A stretch of DNA of 52,163 bases from Caldibacillus thermoamylovorans (GTDB lineage: Bacteria > Bacillota > Bacilli > Bacillales > Caldibacillaceae): the NCBI RefSeq assembly GCF_000751775.1, contig NZ_CCRF01000050.1:1-52163 (forward strand), given 5' to 3'. Positions 41,220 through 51,383 of this stretch are shown here, in pieces. The position numbers were made by a program, and so were the translations under genes. Below the pieces are notes generated by a model. The model did no database searches. It saw only the letters and a program-made list of their open reading frames with translations, and was not told the DNA's origin. The stretch's first letter is position 1. Each line of letters begins with the position of its first letter.

Positions 41220-41692
41220 TCCAAGTTTACTAAAAGAGCAAGAATAATTTGTAACAATAATTGAATATTTACTGCGAGATTTACGTCCGTCGTATTGACT
41301 TCTACACAGCGGGAATTTTCAACAACTGTCTTTTGAACATTAACTTGCTTAATACCGGTTGATGAAAATAAAGTTTGCTTGATTTCTTCAGCATCATCAG
41401 CCGAAGCAACAGCGATGTTAATAATAGCTGCGATAAACGCATTTAACGAAGCGACAAGAGAAATAGCTGCTTTTGTATCGGTTGTATTGACTTTTACCTC
41501 AGCTGAATCCCGAACGAGAATCAGTTCTTGAGATATTTGATATTCTCTTACAGTTTGAGTAGCTGATTGATCATCATCATTATGTGGTAAATTGCAGCTT
41601 AGCGGGTGTTCTGATGTCGGGTCAAGCGCATTCCAGTCTGATCTTCTCTCTCTTGATTCTTCTAAATTCACTCGATATGTTTCCTGATTCAA
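41210..41692 (-). CDS. cotX: Spore coat protein X (CotX/CotV family)
   Basis: 160 residues. A hydrophilic N-terminus (1-55) is followed by two Coat_X repeats: one with EVKVNTTDTKAAISLVASLN and one with CVEVNTTDVNLAVNIQLLLQ. CotX belongs to the insoluble coat/crust fraction (cotVWXYZ) in B. subtilis. TTG at 41692 follows AAGGAGG by eight bases, and a sigma-K -10 lies upstream. Confidence 0.92.
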   Translation of the reverse strand: MNQETYRVNLEESRERRSDWNALDPTSEHPLSCNLPHNDDDQSATQTVREYQISQELILVRDSAEVKVNTTDTKAAISLVASLNAFIAAIINIAVASADDAEEIKQTLFSSTGIKQVNVQKTVVENSRCVEVNTTDVNLAVNIQLLLQIILALLVNLEIL

Positions 41693-41720
41693 TTGAATTC
41701 CTCCTTTTTTTCATTTACTA

Positions 41721-41729
41721 TAAAATATG
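41721..41729 (-). promoter_or_regulatory. Sigma-K-type -10 element of cotX
   Basis: CATATTTTA on the minus strand is a perfect CATANNNTA match, about 30 bases before the TTG start. An AC lies about 14 bases further upstream, slightly short of the usual spacing. Confidence 0.45.
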
Positions 41730-41784
41730 CAGTGTCTTTTTTCGTGATAGGGACAACTATCGGAGGCTATTTGCCTTTTTTTAG

Positions 41785-41810
41785 AATAAGAAAGGATAAG
41801 AAATACAGGT
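41785..41810 (+). repeat. Short dispersed repeat (R3), copy 2
   Basis: AATAAGAAAGGATAAGAAAT followed by ACAGGT. Matches 24880-24904 at most positions. Confidence 0.45.
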
Positions 41811-41874
41811 GAAAACCTTTAAATTCTTTTTATTGTGACTAGCAAGCATCGCTAAACAGGCGTCCGTCGCTTTT

Positions 41875-42162
41875 CTAGTCATCCCTTTGATTTTCCGTTT
41901 GATTGTTAATACTTGTTAAGAATTGATTGACTTCATTCTGTAATTGATAAAAAATATTTCTTAGACGCAGCTTCTCTTCCGGAGAGATACGATTGTCAGG
42001 TTGTACATTATGTTTTTCTAAAGTTTTTTTGACAAGGAAGTTGATAATTTCACTTTGAGAATTTTGTCCAGTTGTTGTTCTTTGATTTTGGAATTGTGTT
42101 TTATTTAATTTTTTATCCCTTTGAGGATTCGAAGTATCTTCAAATCGTCTTGATCTTCTCAT
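41875..42162 (-). CDS. CotW-like spore coat protein
   Basis: 95 residues. The C-terminal half (IINFLVKKTLEKHNVQP, then ISPEEKLRLRNIFYQLQNEV) resembles B. subtilis CotW in the pattern LV....KH.V....S.EEK..L.N....LQ. The N-terminus is basic. Adjacency to cotX supports the call. ATG at 42162 follows AAAGGTGG, with a sigma-K -10 just upstream. Confidence 0.6.
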   Translation of the reverse strand: MRRSRRFEDTSNPQRDKKLNKTQFQNQRTTTGQNSQSEIINFLVKKTLEKHNVQPDNRISPEEKLRLRNIFYQLQNEVNQFLTSINNQTENQRDD

Positions 42163-42191
42163 TAACAAGCCACCTTTCGCTTTTTATTCAT

Positions 42192-42200
42192 TACAATATG
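42192..42200 (-). promoter_or_regulatory. Sigma-K-type -10 element of the CotW-like gene
   Basis: CATATTGTA on the minus strand, a perfect CATANNNTA, 30 bases before the ATG. The -35 AC is not clear. Confidence 0.42.
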
Positions 42201-42383
42201 TAAGCAGTGATGAATTTGAATAGACAACCGTTTATTTTTTAAAAAATATTCATGCAAATTATTTTATGAATCAGTAGACGGTTTTGACAGAATGAGGAGC
42301 TAAGATAAATAAAGTAATTTGTATGTGAGCCAGCAGGAATTTTCCGCTCGTGATAGAATATATAAGATGAAAAGGAGGTAGTC

Positions 42384-42797
42384 ATGATGGTTGAAAATCC
42401 ATCTTTAGAAGAATTAGGTGCCATTTTGAAAAAGGCAAAACGAATTGCTGTCGTTGGTTTAAGCAATAACCCGGAACGTACCTCTTATCAGATTGCAAAA
42501 GCTATGCAAGAAGCAGGTTACGAAATCATACCTGTTAACCCGACGATTGATGAAGTTCTTGGCGTCAAAGCTGTTAAGTCGCTGAAAGAGATTAACGGTC
42601 ATGTAGATATTGTGGACATTTTCCGGCGCAGTGAACACTTACCCGACTTGGCAAGAGAATTTATAGAAATTGATGCGGATGTATTTTGGGCCCAACAAGG
42701 GATTGTCAATGAGGAGGCCTATCATTTTTTGAAAGAACACGGTCGGACGGTTGTCATGGATTTATGCATTAAAGTCATTCATGCATTGACCCGTTGA
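42384..42797 (+). CDS. yneT: CoA-binding domain protein YneT
   Basis: 137-residue Rossmann-fold CoA-binding protein. RIAVVGLSNNPERTSYQIAK and IIPVNPTIDEVLGVKAVKSL match the succinyl-CoA-synthetase-like CoA_binding family. AAGGAGG precedes the ATG. It keeps its B. subtilis place before parE. Function unknown. Confidence 0.93.
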   Translation: MMVENPSLEELGAILKKAKRIAVVGLSNNPERTSYQIAKAMQEAGYEIIPVNPTIDEVLGVKAVKSLKEINGHVDIVDIFRRSEHLPDLAREFIEIDADVFWAQQGIVNEEAYHFLKEHGRTVVMDLCIKVIHALTR

Positions 42798-42811
42798 TAA
42801 GATTGCAAAGA

Positions 42812-42848
42812 GAAAGGTCGGACTTGCCAATGTCCACCTTTTTATTTT
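42812..42848 (+). terminator. Terminator of yneT
   Basis: AAAGGTCGGAC pairs with GTCCACCTTT (one mismatch) around TTGCCAAT, then a T-rich tail. Confidence 0.75.
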
Positions 42849-42901
42849 GTATGCTATGATGGAGATTCCTTGTGTTAAGATGAGTCCAATTTAATCTGTT
42901 A

Positions 42902-42931
42902 TAGACAAAATAGAAAAAAATTGTTTATAAT
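42902..42931 (+). promoter_or_regulatory. Candidate promoter of parE-parC
   Basis: TAGACA at 42902-42907 and perfect TATAAT at 42926-42931 with an 18-base spacer. Transcription from here would run through R1 copy 8 before reaching parE. Confidence 0.55.
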
Positions 42932-42965
42932 GAATTGTATACAAACGAGCGTTCTATATGCTTAT

Positions 42966-43117
42966 ATCTCACCTTAACGAGGAGTCCACCCCCACCTCAA
43001 GATTCTGAGATTACAAAGAAAATAGATGGAGGATGAACTGCTCGCATCGTCCGATTGGTTTAACTAACCATAATAGGGGGGTAAAAAACCCCTCATTGAT
43101 TGGAGTGTCACTTTACT
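42966..43117 (+). repeat. R1 dispersed structured repeat, copy 8, in the parE leader
   Basis: CTCACCTTAACGAGGAG, CCCCCACCTCAAGATTC, AATAGATGGAGGATG, ATCGTCCGATTGGTTTAAC, AACCATAATAGGGGGG, CCCCTCATTGATTGG, and GTGTCACTTTA. It ends 36 bases before the parE start codon. Confidence 0.85.
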
Positions 43118-43153
43118 ATTATATGGATAACAGATTGTGAAAGGGGAATGGTT

Positions 43154-45139
43154 GTGGTAAAAAATCAACCAATGGAATACACTGATGATTCGATCCAGGT
43201 GCTCGAAGGACTTGAAGCGGTTCGAAAACGGCCTGGTATGTATATAGGAAGCACGGATAGCCGAGGTTTGCATCATCTCGTCTATGAAATAGTTGACAAT
43301 GCAGTGGATGAAGTATTGGCCGGATTTGGTGACCATATTATTGTCAAAATTCACAAAGACAACAGTATCACCGTTATTGATAAAGGTCGGGGCATGCCGA
43401 CCGGTATTCATAAAACCGGGAAACCAACACCTGAAGTCATTTTCACTGTCCTGCATGCAGGAGGAAAATTTGGTCAAGGCGGATACAAAACGAGTGGAGG
43501 GCTGCATGGAGTTGGTGCTTCCGTTGTCAATGCTTTATCTGAGCTGTTAATTGTCACTATCAAGCGGGATGGTGCTGTTTACCAACAACGTTTTGAAAAT
43601 GGAGGCAAACCGGTAACAACCTTAGAAAAAGTCGGAAAAACAAAGGAAACCGGTACAGAAATTCATTTCAAACCTGATCCGACAATTTTTTCAAACACTG
43701 TATTTAACTATGAGACTCTGTCGGAGCGATTACAGGAATCAGCCTTTTTAATAAAGGGACTAAAAATCGAATTAATTGATGAACGAGACGGGAAATCCGA
43801 TGTCTTTCAATACGAAAATGGACTGGAAGCATTTATTCATTATTTAAATGAGGATAAAGAACCCCTCCATCCGGTCGTTAGTTTTGAAGGCGAACAAAAT
43901 GAGATTGAAGTCGATTTTGCGTTCCAATTTCATGATGGATATTCGGAAAACATGGTCTCATTTGTAAATAATGTCCGTACGAAAGACGGCGGAACCCATG
44001 AAATTGGTACAAGATCGGCCATGACGAGAGTTTTTAATGAGTTTGCCCGGAAAATGAATTTATTAAAAGAAAAGGATAAAAATTTGGAAGGGTCCGATAT
44101 TCGTGAAGGGTTATCAGCCATTATCTCGGTTCGTATCCCGGAAAATCTTTTACAATTTGAAGGACAAACAAAAGGAAAATTAGGGACAAGTGAAGCAAGA
44201 TCTGCTGTTGAAACAATCATCACTGAACAACTGACTTATTATCTTCAAGAAAATATTGAGATTAGCACGATGCTTATTAAAAAGGCGATTAAATCTCAAC
44301 ATGCAAGAGAAGCGGCAAGAAAAGCCCGTGAAGAAGCCAGAAATGGAAAGAAACGAAAAAAATCCGAAGCTCTTCTTTCCGGGAAACTAACCCCTGCTCA
44401 ATCCCGTAATCCGGATAAAAATGAATTGTATTTAGTTGAAGGGGACTCAGCAGGCGGTTCGGCAAAACAGGGGAGAGACCGCCGTTTTCAAGCTGTTCTG
44501 CCGTTAAGAGGAAAAGTCATCAATACGGAAAAAGCAAAACTTGCCGATATTATGAAAAATGAAGAAATCAATACCATTATACATACAATTGGAGCCGGTG
44601 TAGGGGTAGACTTTAATGTTGCGGATTCAAATTATGATAAGATTATTATTATGACCGATGCCGATACAGACGGGGCCCACATTCAAGTTTTGCTTTTAAC
44701 ATTTTTCTATCGATATATGCGTCCGTTAATCGAAGCAGGGAAAGTATATATTGCTCTGCCCCCTCTGTATAAAGTAAGTAAAGGAACGGGGAAAAAAGAA
44801 GTGATTAAGTATGCATGGACAGATGAAGAATTGCATGTTTTAACGAAAAAAATGGGAAAAGGATACATGATTCAACGATACAAAGGTTTAGGGGAAATGA
44901 ATGCCGATCAACTATGGGAAACAACAATGAATCCGGAGACCAGAACTTTAATTCGCGTGAAAATTGATGATTTTACCCGTGCCGATCGCCGAATATCGAC
45001 ATTAATGGGCGATAAGGTTGAACCAAGGAGAAAATGGATTGAAACGCATGTTGATTTTGGCCTGGAAGAAGATGGAAGTTTATTAGAAAATCAAAATTTA
45101 CAGTCGGCAAGCGAGGTGGATGATTATGGCAAACGCTGA
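43154..45139 (+). CDS. parE: DNA topoisomerase IV subunit B
   Basis: 661 residues. GHKL ATPase region: [36 protein letters not shown] and [40 protein letters not shown] and the DTDG of [14 protein letters not shown] at 43154 is chosen because AAGGGG (43141-43146) lies seven bases upstream; the ATG at 43148 is too close. It decatenates daughter chromosomes with ParC, whose start lies within its 3' end. Confidence 0.97.
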   Translation: MVKNQPMEYTDDSIQVLEGLEAVRKRPGMYIGSTDSRGLHHLVYEIVDNAVDEVLAGFGDHIIVKIHKDNSITVIDKGRGMPTGIHKTGKPTPEVIFTVLHAGGKFGQGGYKTSGGLHGVGASVVNALSELLIVTIKRDGAVYQQRFENGGKPVTTLEKVGKTKETGTEIHFKPDPTIFSNTVFNYETLSERLQESAFLIKGLKIELIDERDGKSDVFQYENGLEAFIHYLNEDKEPLHPVVSFEGEQNEIEVDFAFQFHDGYSENMVSFVNNVRTKDGGTHEIGTRSAMTRVFNEFARKMNLLKEKDKNLEGSDIREGLSAIISVRIPENLLQFEGQTKGKLGTSEARSAVETIITEQLTYYLQENIEISTMLIKKAIKSQHAREAARKAREEARNGKKRKKSEALLSGKLTPAQSRNPDKNELYLVEGDSAGGSAKQGRDRRFQAVLPLRGKVINTEKAKLADIMKNEEINTIIHTIGAGVGVDFNVADSNYDKIIIMTDADTDGAHIQVLLLTFFYRYMRPLIEAGKVYIALPPLYKVSKGTGKKEVIKYAWTDEELHVLTKKMGKGYMIQRYKGLGEMNADQLWETTMNPETRTLIRVKIDDFTRADRRISTLMGDKVEPRRKWIETHVDFGLEEDGSLLENQNLQSASEVDDYGKR

Positions 45140-47594
45140 ACAACTACTCGATTTACCTTTGGAAGAAGTAATTGGTGACCGATTTGGCCGTTACAGTAAA
45201 TATATTATCCAAGACCGGGCATTACCCGATGCGAGAGATGGCTTAAAACCGGTACAACGCCGGATCCTTTACGCCATGCATAAGGAAGGAAATACCGCTG
45301 ATAAAGCGTTTCGAAAATCGGCAAAAACGGTCGGGAATGTAATCGGTAATTATCACCCACACGGTGACTCTTCTGTCTATGAAGCAATGGTGCGTCTCAG
45401 TCAGGATTGGAAAATGCGTAATGTTCTTATCGAGATGCACGGGAACAATGGTAGTATTGATGGGGATCCGCCCGCTGCCATGCGGTATACGGAGGCAAGG
45501 TTATCAAAAATTAGTGCTGAACTGCTTCGTGACATCGATAAACAAACGGTGGATTTTATTCCGAATTTTGATGATACCGAGGAGGAACCGGTCGTATTAC
45601 CTGCACGGTTTCCAAATCTTTTAACAAATGGATCAACGGGAATTTCGGCCGGGTATGCAACAGATATTCCACCTCATAATTTAGGGGAGGTCATCGATGG
45701 AGCCATTTTCCGCATGCAATATCCTTCCTGTACGATAGATGAACTTATGAACATCATTAAGGGACCTGATTTTCCAACAGGAGGAATCATCCAAGGAATT
45801 GAAGGAATTAAAAAGTCGTACGAAACCGGTAAAGGAAAAATTATTGTCAGAGGGAAAGCAGATATTGAAGCAATCCGTGGCGGTCGGGAACAGATCGTTA
45901 TCACAGAAATTCCCTTTGAGGTGAATAAGGCTAATTTAGTGAAAAAAATTGATGAATTCCGCTTAGACCGTAAAGTTGAAGGGATTTCGGAAGTTCGTGA
46001 TGAAACTGACCGGACCGGCTTACGTATTGTTATTGAATTAAAAAAAGGAGCGGATAGTACCGGGATATTGAATTACTTATACAAGAATACGGATTTGCAA
46101 ATCACTTATAACTTCAACATGGTTGCCATTCACAATCGTCGCCCAAAATTGATGAGTCTGGCTGATTTACTTGATGCCTATATCGACCACCAAAAAGACG
46201 TTGTAACAAAACGCTCACAATATGATTTAAAAAAAGCAAAAGAGAGGCAGCATATTGTCGAAGGGTTAATAAGAGCATTGTCCATTTTGGATGAAGTTAT
46301 TGCGACAATCCGTGCCTCAAAAGACAAGCGAGATGCAAAAAATAATTTAATTAAACAATTCCAATTTACTGAACCGCAGTCTGAAGCGATTGTTTCATTA
46401 CAACTGTACCGTTTAACAAATACAGATATTACCCAATTGCAGGAAGAGGCCGCTGAATTGGACAAAGTAATTTCAGAGCTAACTAAAATATTGGCTGATG
46501 AAAAGAAACTGCAAAGAGTGATTATCAATGAACTGAAAGAAATAAAGAAGAAATACGCCGAAGAAAGAAAGTCACAAATTGAAGAAAAAATTGAAGAACT
46601 AAAAATCGGGTTAGAAGTCTTAATCAGCAGTGAAGATGTTGTTGTTACAGCAACAAAAGAGGGGTATTTAAAAAGAACCAGCCTCCGTTCGTATGCAGCT
46701 TCAAATGGCGAAGATTACGGGATGAAAGATACCGACAAATTAATTGCTTCATATGAAATGAATACAATGGATGTTCTATTAATTTTTACGAATAAAGGAA
46801 ATTACTTATACTGTCCGATCCACTTATTACCGGATATACGATGGAAAGATGTCGGTCAGCATGTGTCCACAATTATTCCGATCGATCGGAGCGAACAAAT
46901 TGTATCCGTAATCCCTGTAAAAGATTTTCACACTACGAATTACTTATTATTTTTTACAAAAAATGGCATGGTGAAAAAAACACAATTATCGCTGTATCAA
47001 GCTCAGCGATATACAAAACCATTAATTGCCATTCATTTAAAAGATGATGATGAATTACTTTCGGTTCAATTATCAGATGGAACAAAAGAAATTTTCCTTT
47101 CTTCATATCTCGGATACGGACTTCGCTTTAAAGAAGAAGAAGTAAATCCAATTGGTGTACGTGCTGCCGGGGTCAAGGGAATGAACCTAAAAGATGGTGA
47201 TTTTGTTACCGGCGGAGCAGTTATTGATGATCCGAAAAATCAATCGATTGTAATTGCTACCCAACGTGGGGCAGTGAAAAGAATGGCAATTGATGAATTT
47301 GAGATTATGACCAGAGCAAAACGAGGCCTGGTGATGGTCCGCGAATTAAAGGCACATCCCCATCGAATCGCAGGCTTTGTTCTTGCCCATGAGCAAGATA
47401 CGGTCGTCATCACATCCGAGAAAAATATGACCGAGAAAATTTCCGTAAACGAATTACGGATGAATGATCGATATTCTAACGGTTCCTTCTTCATGGATGA
47501 ATCAGAAAGCGGAAAAGTAATCGGGATTGGAAAATTACTTATGGAGCCGGTCAAGCTAACGATAAATGCGAATGAAGCTAGTTCAAAACAATAA
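45126..47594 (+). CDS. parC: DNA topoisomerase IV subunit A
   Basis: 822 residues, overlapping the parE end by 14 bases. The winged-helix domain has [19 protein letters not shown], with Ser82 and Glu86 at the positions (Ser80/Glu84 in S. aureus) changed in quinolone resistance, so the wild-type state is present. Catalytic Tyr121 is in MRYTEARLS. The C-terminal beta-pinwheel begins near residue 500. ATG at 45126 has better spacing to GAGGTGG than the ATG at 45120. Confidence 0.97.
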   Translation: MANAEQLLDLPLEEVIGDRFGRYSKYIIQDRALPDARDGLKPVQRRILYAMHKEGNTADKAFRKSAKTVGNVIGNYHPHGDSSVYEAMVRLSQDWKMRNVLIEMHGNNGSIDGDPPAAMRYTEARLSKISAELLRDIDKQTVDFIPNFDDTEEEPVVLPARFPNLLTNGSTGISAGYATDIPPHNLGEVIDGAIFRMQYPSCTIDELMNIIKGPDFPTGGIIQGIEGIKKSYETGKGKIIVRGKADIEAIRGGREQIVITEIPFEVNKANLVKKIDEFRLDRKVEGISEVRDETDRTGLRIVIELKKGADSTGILNYLYKNTDLQITYNFNMVAIHNRRPKLMSLADLLDAYIDHQKDVVTKRSQYDLKKAKERQHIVEGLIRALSILDEVIATIRASKDKRDAKNNLIKQFQFTEPQSEAIVSLQLYRLTNTDITQLQEEAAELDKVISELTKILADEKKLQRVIINELKEIKKKYAEERKSQIEEKIEELKIGLEVLISSEDVVVTATKEGYLKRTSLRSYAASNGEDYGMKDTDKLIASYEMNTMDVLLIFTNKGNYLYCPIHLLPDIRWKDVGQHVSTIIPIDRSEQIVSVIPVKDFHTTNYLLFFTKNGMVKKTQLSLYQAQRYTKPLIAIHLKDDDELLSVQLSDGTKEIFLSSYLGYGLRFKEEEVNPIGVRAAGVKGMNLKDGDFVTGGAVIDDPKNQSIVIATQRGAVKRMAIDEFEIMTRAKRGLVMVRELKAHPHRIAGFVLAHEQDTVVITSEKNMTEKISVNELRMNDRYSNGSFFMDESESGKVIGIGKLLMEPVKLTINANEASSKQ

Positions 47595-47608
47595 TACTCT
47601 GTATAAGG

Positions 47609-47646
47609 CTGTCATTTAGGTTAATTACCTGGATGGCAGTTTTTTC
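47609..47646 (+). terminator. Terminator of parE-parC
   Basis: CTGTCAT pairs with ATGGCAG, with an inner AGGT/ACCT stem, then six Ts. Confidence 0.85.
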
Positions 47647-47799
47647 TGTTATGACCGTTTAGCAAGGAAACTGTCCGGGGTTTTTCACCTGTTAATCAGT
47701 TCACTAGAACATAACAAACGATAGATCTAGGTAGTAATTTATCAGAAAAACCTGTAATTTAGCCTAACATAAAAACAAAAAAATTTTTTATCATATTTA

Positions 47800-47829
47800 T
47801 TGACATAATATATATCTTCATGTTATATT
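47800..47829 (+). promoter_or_regulatory. Promoter of the CarD-like gene
   Basis: TTGACA at 47800-47805, 18-base spacer, TATATT at 47824-47829. A second TTGACA (47838) and TATAAT (47872) occur further down but are not correctly spaced. Confidence 0.6.
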
Positions 47830-47896
47830 TATATATTTTGACAAAAATACTTTGTTATGTTACGGTTAGTATATAATAAAAGTTGGAGGGATCAGT

Positions 47897-48364
47897 TTGT
47901 TCAAAATCGGAGATAAAATTTTTTATCCAATGCACGGTGCCGGTGAAATTAAGGGGATTGAAAACAAAGAGGTCTTAGGAAGAACTCAACCTTATTATTT
48001 AATCAATATTCCCATTAGCAATTTGAATGTAATGGTACCTGTGAAAAATGCTCAAAAGTTGGGAATTCGTCCATTAACAGATCCAACTAGGCTAGATGAA
48101 ATATTAATTACACTTCATGAACGTCAAATTGATAGCGATATTCCATGGAAAGATCGATTTAAAATTATTATGGAAAAAATAAAGAGTGGTAATATTCAAG
48201 ATACAGCGACGATATATAAATATTTGCTCGACCGTAGTAAAGAAAAAACGTTAAATACGAATGAAAAAGCATTACTGAGTAAAGTGCACAAATTTCTAAT
48301 TAGCGAAATATGTATGATTCAAAATATTAATGAGAATGAAGCGGAACATTTGCTCATTAGTTGA
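47897..48364 (+). CDS. CarD-like transcription factor (CarD_CdnL_TRCF family)
   Basis: 155 residues. MFKIGDKIFYPMHGAGEIKG is the RNA-polymerase-interacting Tudor-like domain. A helical C-terminal domain follows, with WKDRFKIIMEKIKSGNIQD and SEICMIQN, as in CdnL/YdeB. CarD proteins bind the RNAP beta subunit and stabilise open complexes. TTG at 47897 follows TTGGAGGGA. Confidence 0.9.
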   Translation: MFKIGDKIFYPMHGAGEIKGIENKEVLGRTQPYYLINIPISNLNVMVPVKNAQKLGIRPLTDPTRLDEILITLHERQIDSDIPWKDRFKIIMEKIKSGNIQDTATIYKYLLDRSKEKTLNTNEKALLSKVHKFLISEICMIQNINENEAEHLLIS

Positions 48365-48421
48365 TCTTCCTGTAATGAGTTCATCTTATTTTAAATATCA
48401 AATAATACGTTTAAAAACTTG

Positions 48422-48458
48422 CAAGCATATATGTTAATATGCTTGTTTTTCTTTTTTT
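48422..48458 (+). terminator. Terminator of the CarD-like gene
   Basis: CAAGCATAT pairs with ATATGCTTG, then T-rich sequence. Confidence 0.85.
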
Positions 48459-48735
48459 AGTGCCATTTATCATATATATGTAAATTTAGAATGGTAGAAT
48501 GAAAAGGCAAAGTTTTAATTAACTATATTTATGTTATGTAAACAAAAAATGATGGTGTAACATTTTGAAGTGAAATTAAACATAAGTTAATGTAAACGAG
48601 ATTTTACTTTTGGAACTCAGTAAATTTAAATCTCAGCATAAGCGGCGATATGAAATTTAATTTGGTGCTTAACCAATGGTAAATTTATATATGAATTGAT
48701 TTGATTAAAAAAATCTCCTTTAGAAATTTTCCTTT
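48459..48735. other. AT-rich intergenic stretch
   Basis: No gene or recognisable RNA on either strand; frames are short and without ribosome-binding sites. Confidence 0.5.
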
Positions 48736-48772
48736 CGTCTCAATATTTTAAGATTACTTTTTAATTGAGACG
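48736..48772. other. Inverted repeat CGTCTCAAT/ATTGAGACG
   Basis: Nine-base perfect arms, 19-base AT-rich loop, followed by TCCTTTCTTTTG. It may be a terminator or the worn end of a lost element. Confidence 0.45.
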
Positions 48773-48869
48773 TCCTTTCTTTTGTTCTTGATTACTTCCT
48801 AGAACTTATATTATGTTCGGGGCGTTATTTTAATTGTAAAAAACATTTTACCTGCCTTCCCTATTTTTC

Positions 48870-48885
48870 AAAAAAAAGGATAGGT

Positions 48886-48900
<15 letters not shown>
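48870..48900 (-). terminator. Terminator overlapping the end of the gene at 48886
   Basis: On the minus strand AGGATAG pairs with CTATCCT, then eight Ts. The gene's TAA (48888-48886) lies in the hairpin loop. Confidence 0.8.
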
Positions 48901-49627
<727 letters not shown>

Positions 49628-49689
49628 CTACTTTATTCCAATTATATCAATAACAATGATTACGAACAAGTGTTTCTGTAAATTTTTAT

Positions 49690-50410
49690 AAAAATATCGG
49701 TCCAATAACTATGTTCCTAGCTGACTCCATTACATTTGCCATTGCAACTATGCTTTTTTCTCTTGTTACAATTCCACAGAAACATTCACTTTTGTCGCAG
49801 CAAGAAACAAAACTTAGATACTCATTTAAACAATATAGGGATGAACTAAAGGAAGGATATTCAATTGTCTTTCATTCATTGCTTTCTGTATTTTTATTAG
49901 GGTCAGTTGTTTGTTAGGCATTTCGATGGCCGTCCTTCCCTCATACAAGTAACGATAAAGGTGGTGTGGAAATATATGTTTTTTGTTAGCTGCTCAGTCG
50001 ACAGGTGTTTTGATTGGAGCTCTTCTCTCTTCTAAGTTGGAACAATTTCGTGAATGCTTGCTATCTCCCTATACGGTTTAGCGTGGATTCCAATTGGCGC
50101 GATTAATGTTTTATTCGGTGCAATTAATCAATCCATCATACCAAACAGCATGTACGGAAGAATTAGTTCAGTTACATATAGTTTGAGTGCAATTGCTATG
50201 CCATTTGGTTCACTATTGGGTGGATATTTAGCGGAAATTTTTAATAGTTCAATTGTCTTTGCCTGCTCAAGTTGCGGATTTATCATGATTTCAATTGTTT
50301 GGTTACTCCATCCAAAGTTAAGAAAGTTACCAACCGTTAAAGAAATGAAGCCGGAAACATTCTTAATTACTGTAAATAAAATGAACAATACTAGTTTACC
50401 AATGAAATAA
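49690..50410 (+). pseudogene. MFS transporter remnant with frameshifts
   Basis: Fragments in different frames: 49690-49917 (MFLADSITFAIATMLFSLV, preceded in frame by YKNIGPIT) and 50054-50410 (INQSIIPNSMYGRISSVTYS, then MPFGSLLGGYLAEIF). Between them AAQSTGVLIGALLSSKLEQF is readable in yet another frame. The order and content fit the C-terminal two thirds of a macrolide-efflux-like MFS protein. The N-terminal third is missing. Confidence 0.75.
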
Positions 50411-50510
50411 TATAATAAAAATACCCCATTTCTTAAACAGGTCAATCATCAAGACTTTCATCCAATCATATGCTTAATTATATAATTTTTTATAGAAGAG
50501 AGGTTGGATG

Positions 50511-50735
50511 ATGGTTGTTACACATTTTGTAGAATTAGGAAATCGGGCAATTGTTCTGAGTCAGCTTCGGAATCAATTACCTTCCGTTAATGAGCAAGTA
50601 AAAATTAAAGGAAGAAAAGGAAAAGTAGTTAATGTCTACACACTAGATGGAAGTATTCACCATGTTGAAGTTGAATTTGAACAAGTGCTAAAACCGAGTT
50701 TTTCAGCGTTAGAAAATAAAAAGAAAAAAAGATAA
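50511..50735 (+). CDS. Small hypothetical basic protein
   Basis: 74 residues. VKIKGRKGKVVNVYTLDGSI with HHVEVEFEQ suggests a short KOW/SH3-like beta barrel, and the C-terminus is Lys-rich. GAGAGG lies about ten bases before the ATG at 50511. Not recognised. It stands alone among pseudogenes with an intact frame and a good terminator. Confidence 0.6.
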   Translation: MVVTHFVELGNRAIVLSQLRNQLPSVNEQVKIKGRKGKVVNVYTLDGSIHHVEVEFEQVLKPSFSALENKKKKR

Positions 50736-50739
50736 AGAC

Positions 50740-50799
50740 AGAACCTACCCCATGAATCCCTTTTTTCAAAACCCAATGGTGATTGATGGGGCAGGTTCT
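50740..50799 (+). terminator. Large terminator-like hairpin
   Basis: AGAACCT-A-CCCCAT pairs with ATGGGG-C-AGGTTCT, 13 pairs with one mismatch, around a 32-base loop. Confidence 0.7.
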
Positions 50800-50968
50800 A
50801 GGTTTTGCAGGTGTGCAATAGAACTACGAAATTTACCTTCTCTCGTTCTCCACCACTCAGCTCTCAACTCGTCGAGATTCCTTCATAAATCCTTCCTCCA
50901 ATAGTATGTATGAAACCTTTCTAAATCACCTGCTTTTTAATATGAACTACTCTCCCCTGCTAAGGATG

Positions 50969-51155
50969 GATCAATCATATCTGTTACTGCACGATACAGA
51001 TTTTCCGGATATTCAGCGATTCGATGGCACAAATATAAATATCACTCTTTCCCGTAAGTCAAGTATACTTTACAGTTGTACTCTTTGTTTTTTAATTCCT
51101 TTATCAAATCTGGACGTATTCCGAAGAGCATTTCGATTTCTACATTGGGATGATT
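50969..51155 (-). pseudogene. Proline dehydrogenase C-terminal remnant
   Basis: On the minus strand the frame reads NHPNVEIEMLFGIRPDLIKE, then KVYLTYGKE, a TGA at 51044-51042, then YLYLCHRIAEYPENLYRAV. This is the conserved end of Bacillus proline dehydrogenase (EMLYGIR, VYLTYGEEWYLYLCHRLAEYP). The TGA replaces the Trp codon. Only about 60 codons remain, and the flanks to 50800 and 51380 show nothing else. Confidence 0.8.
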
Positions 51156-51383
51156 CAAAAACTAACGTTGTTCCATTTCCTGTATTACATCTGCACAGTT
51201 ATATCCTATGGAATGAAGACATCTTTGCTGCCATTAAATAAAAACCCAAGATTCATCTTTGTTACTCCTTCCCATCAGTTTCCTTTAGGAGGAACGTTAC
51301 CCATTCAGTTTATTGTTCACCTCAAACAAATTTTACAATTGTATTATTTCATTTCTATACTACCAATGAAACTCTAAAATGAG

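Noticed and set aside
43064-43507. 147-codon minus-strand frame over the start of parE
   Set aside because: Antisense to the conserved GHKL region and to R1 copy 8; no ribosome-binding site.
50906-51377. Two plus-strand frames of 75-111 codons
   Set aside because: Their region is antisense to the proline dehydrogenase remnant or lacks start signals; no family features.
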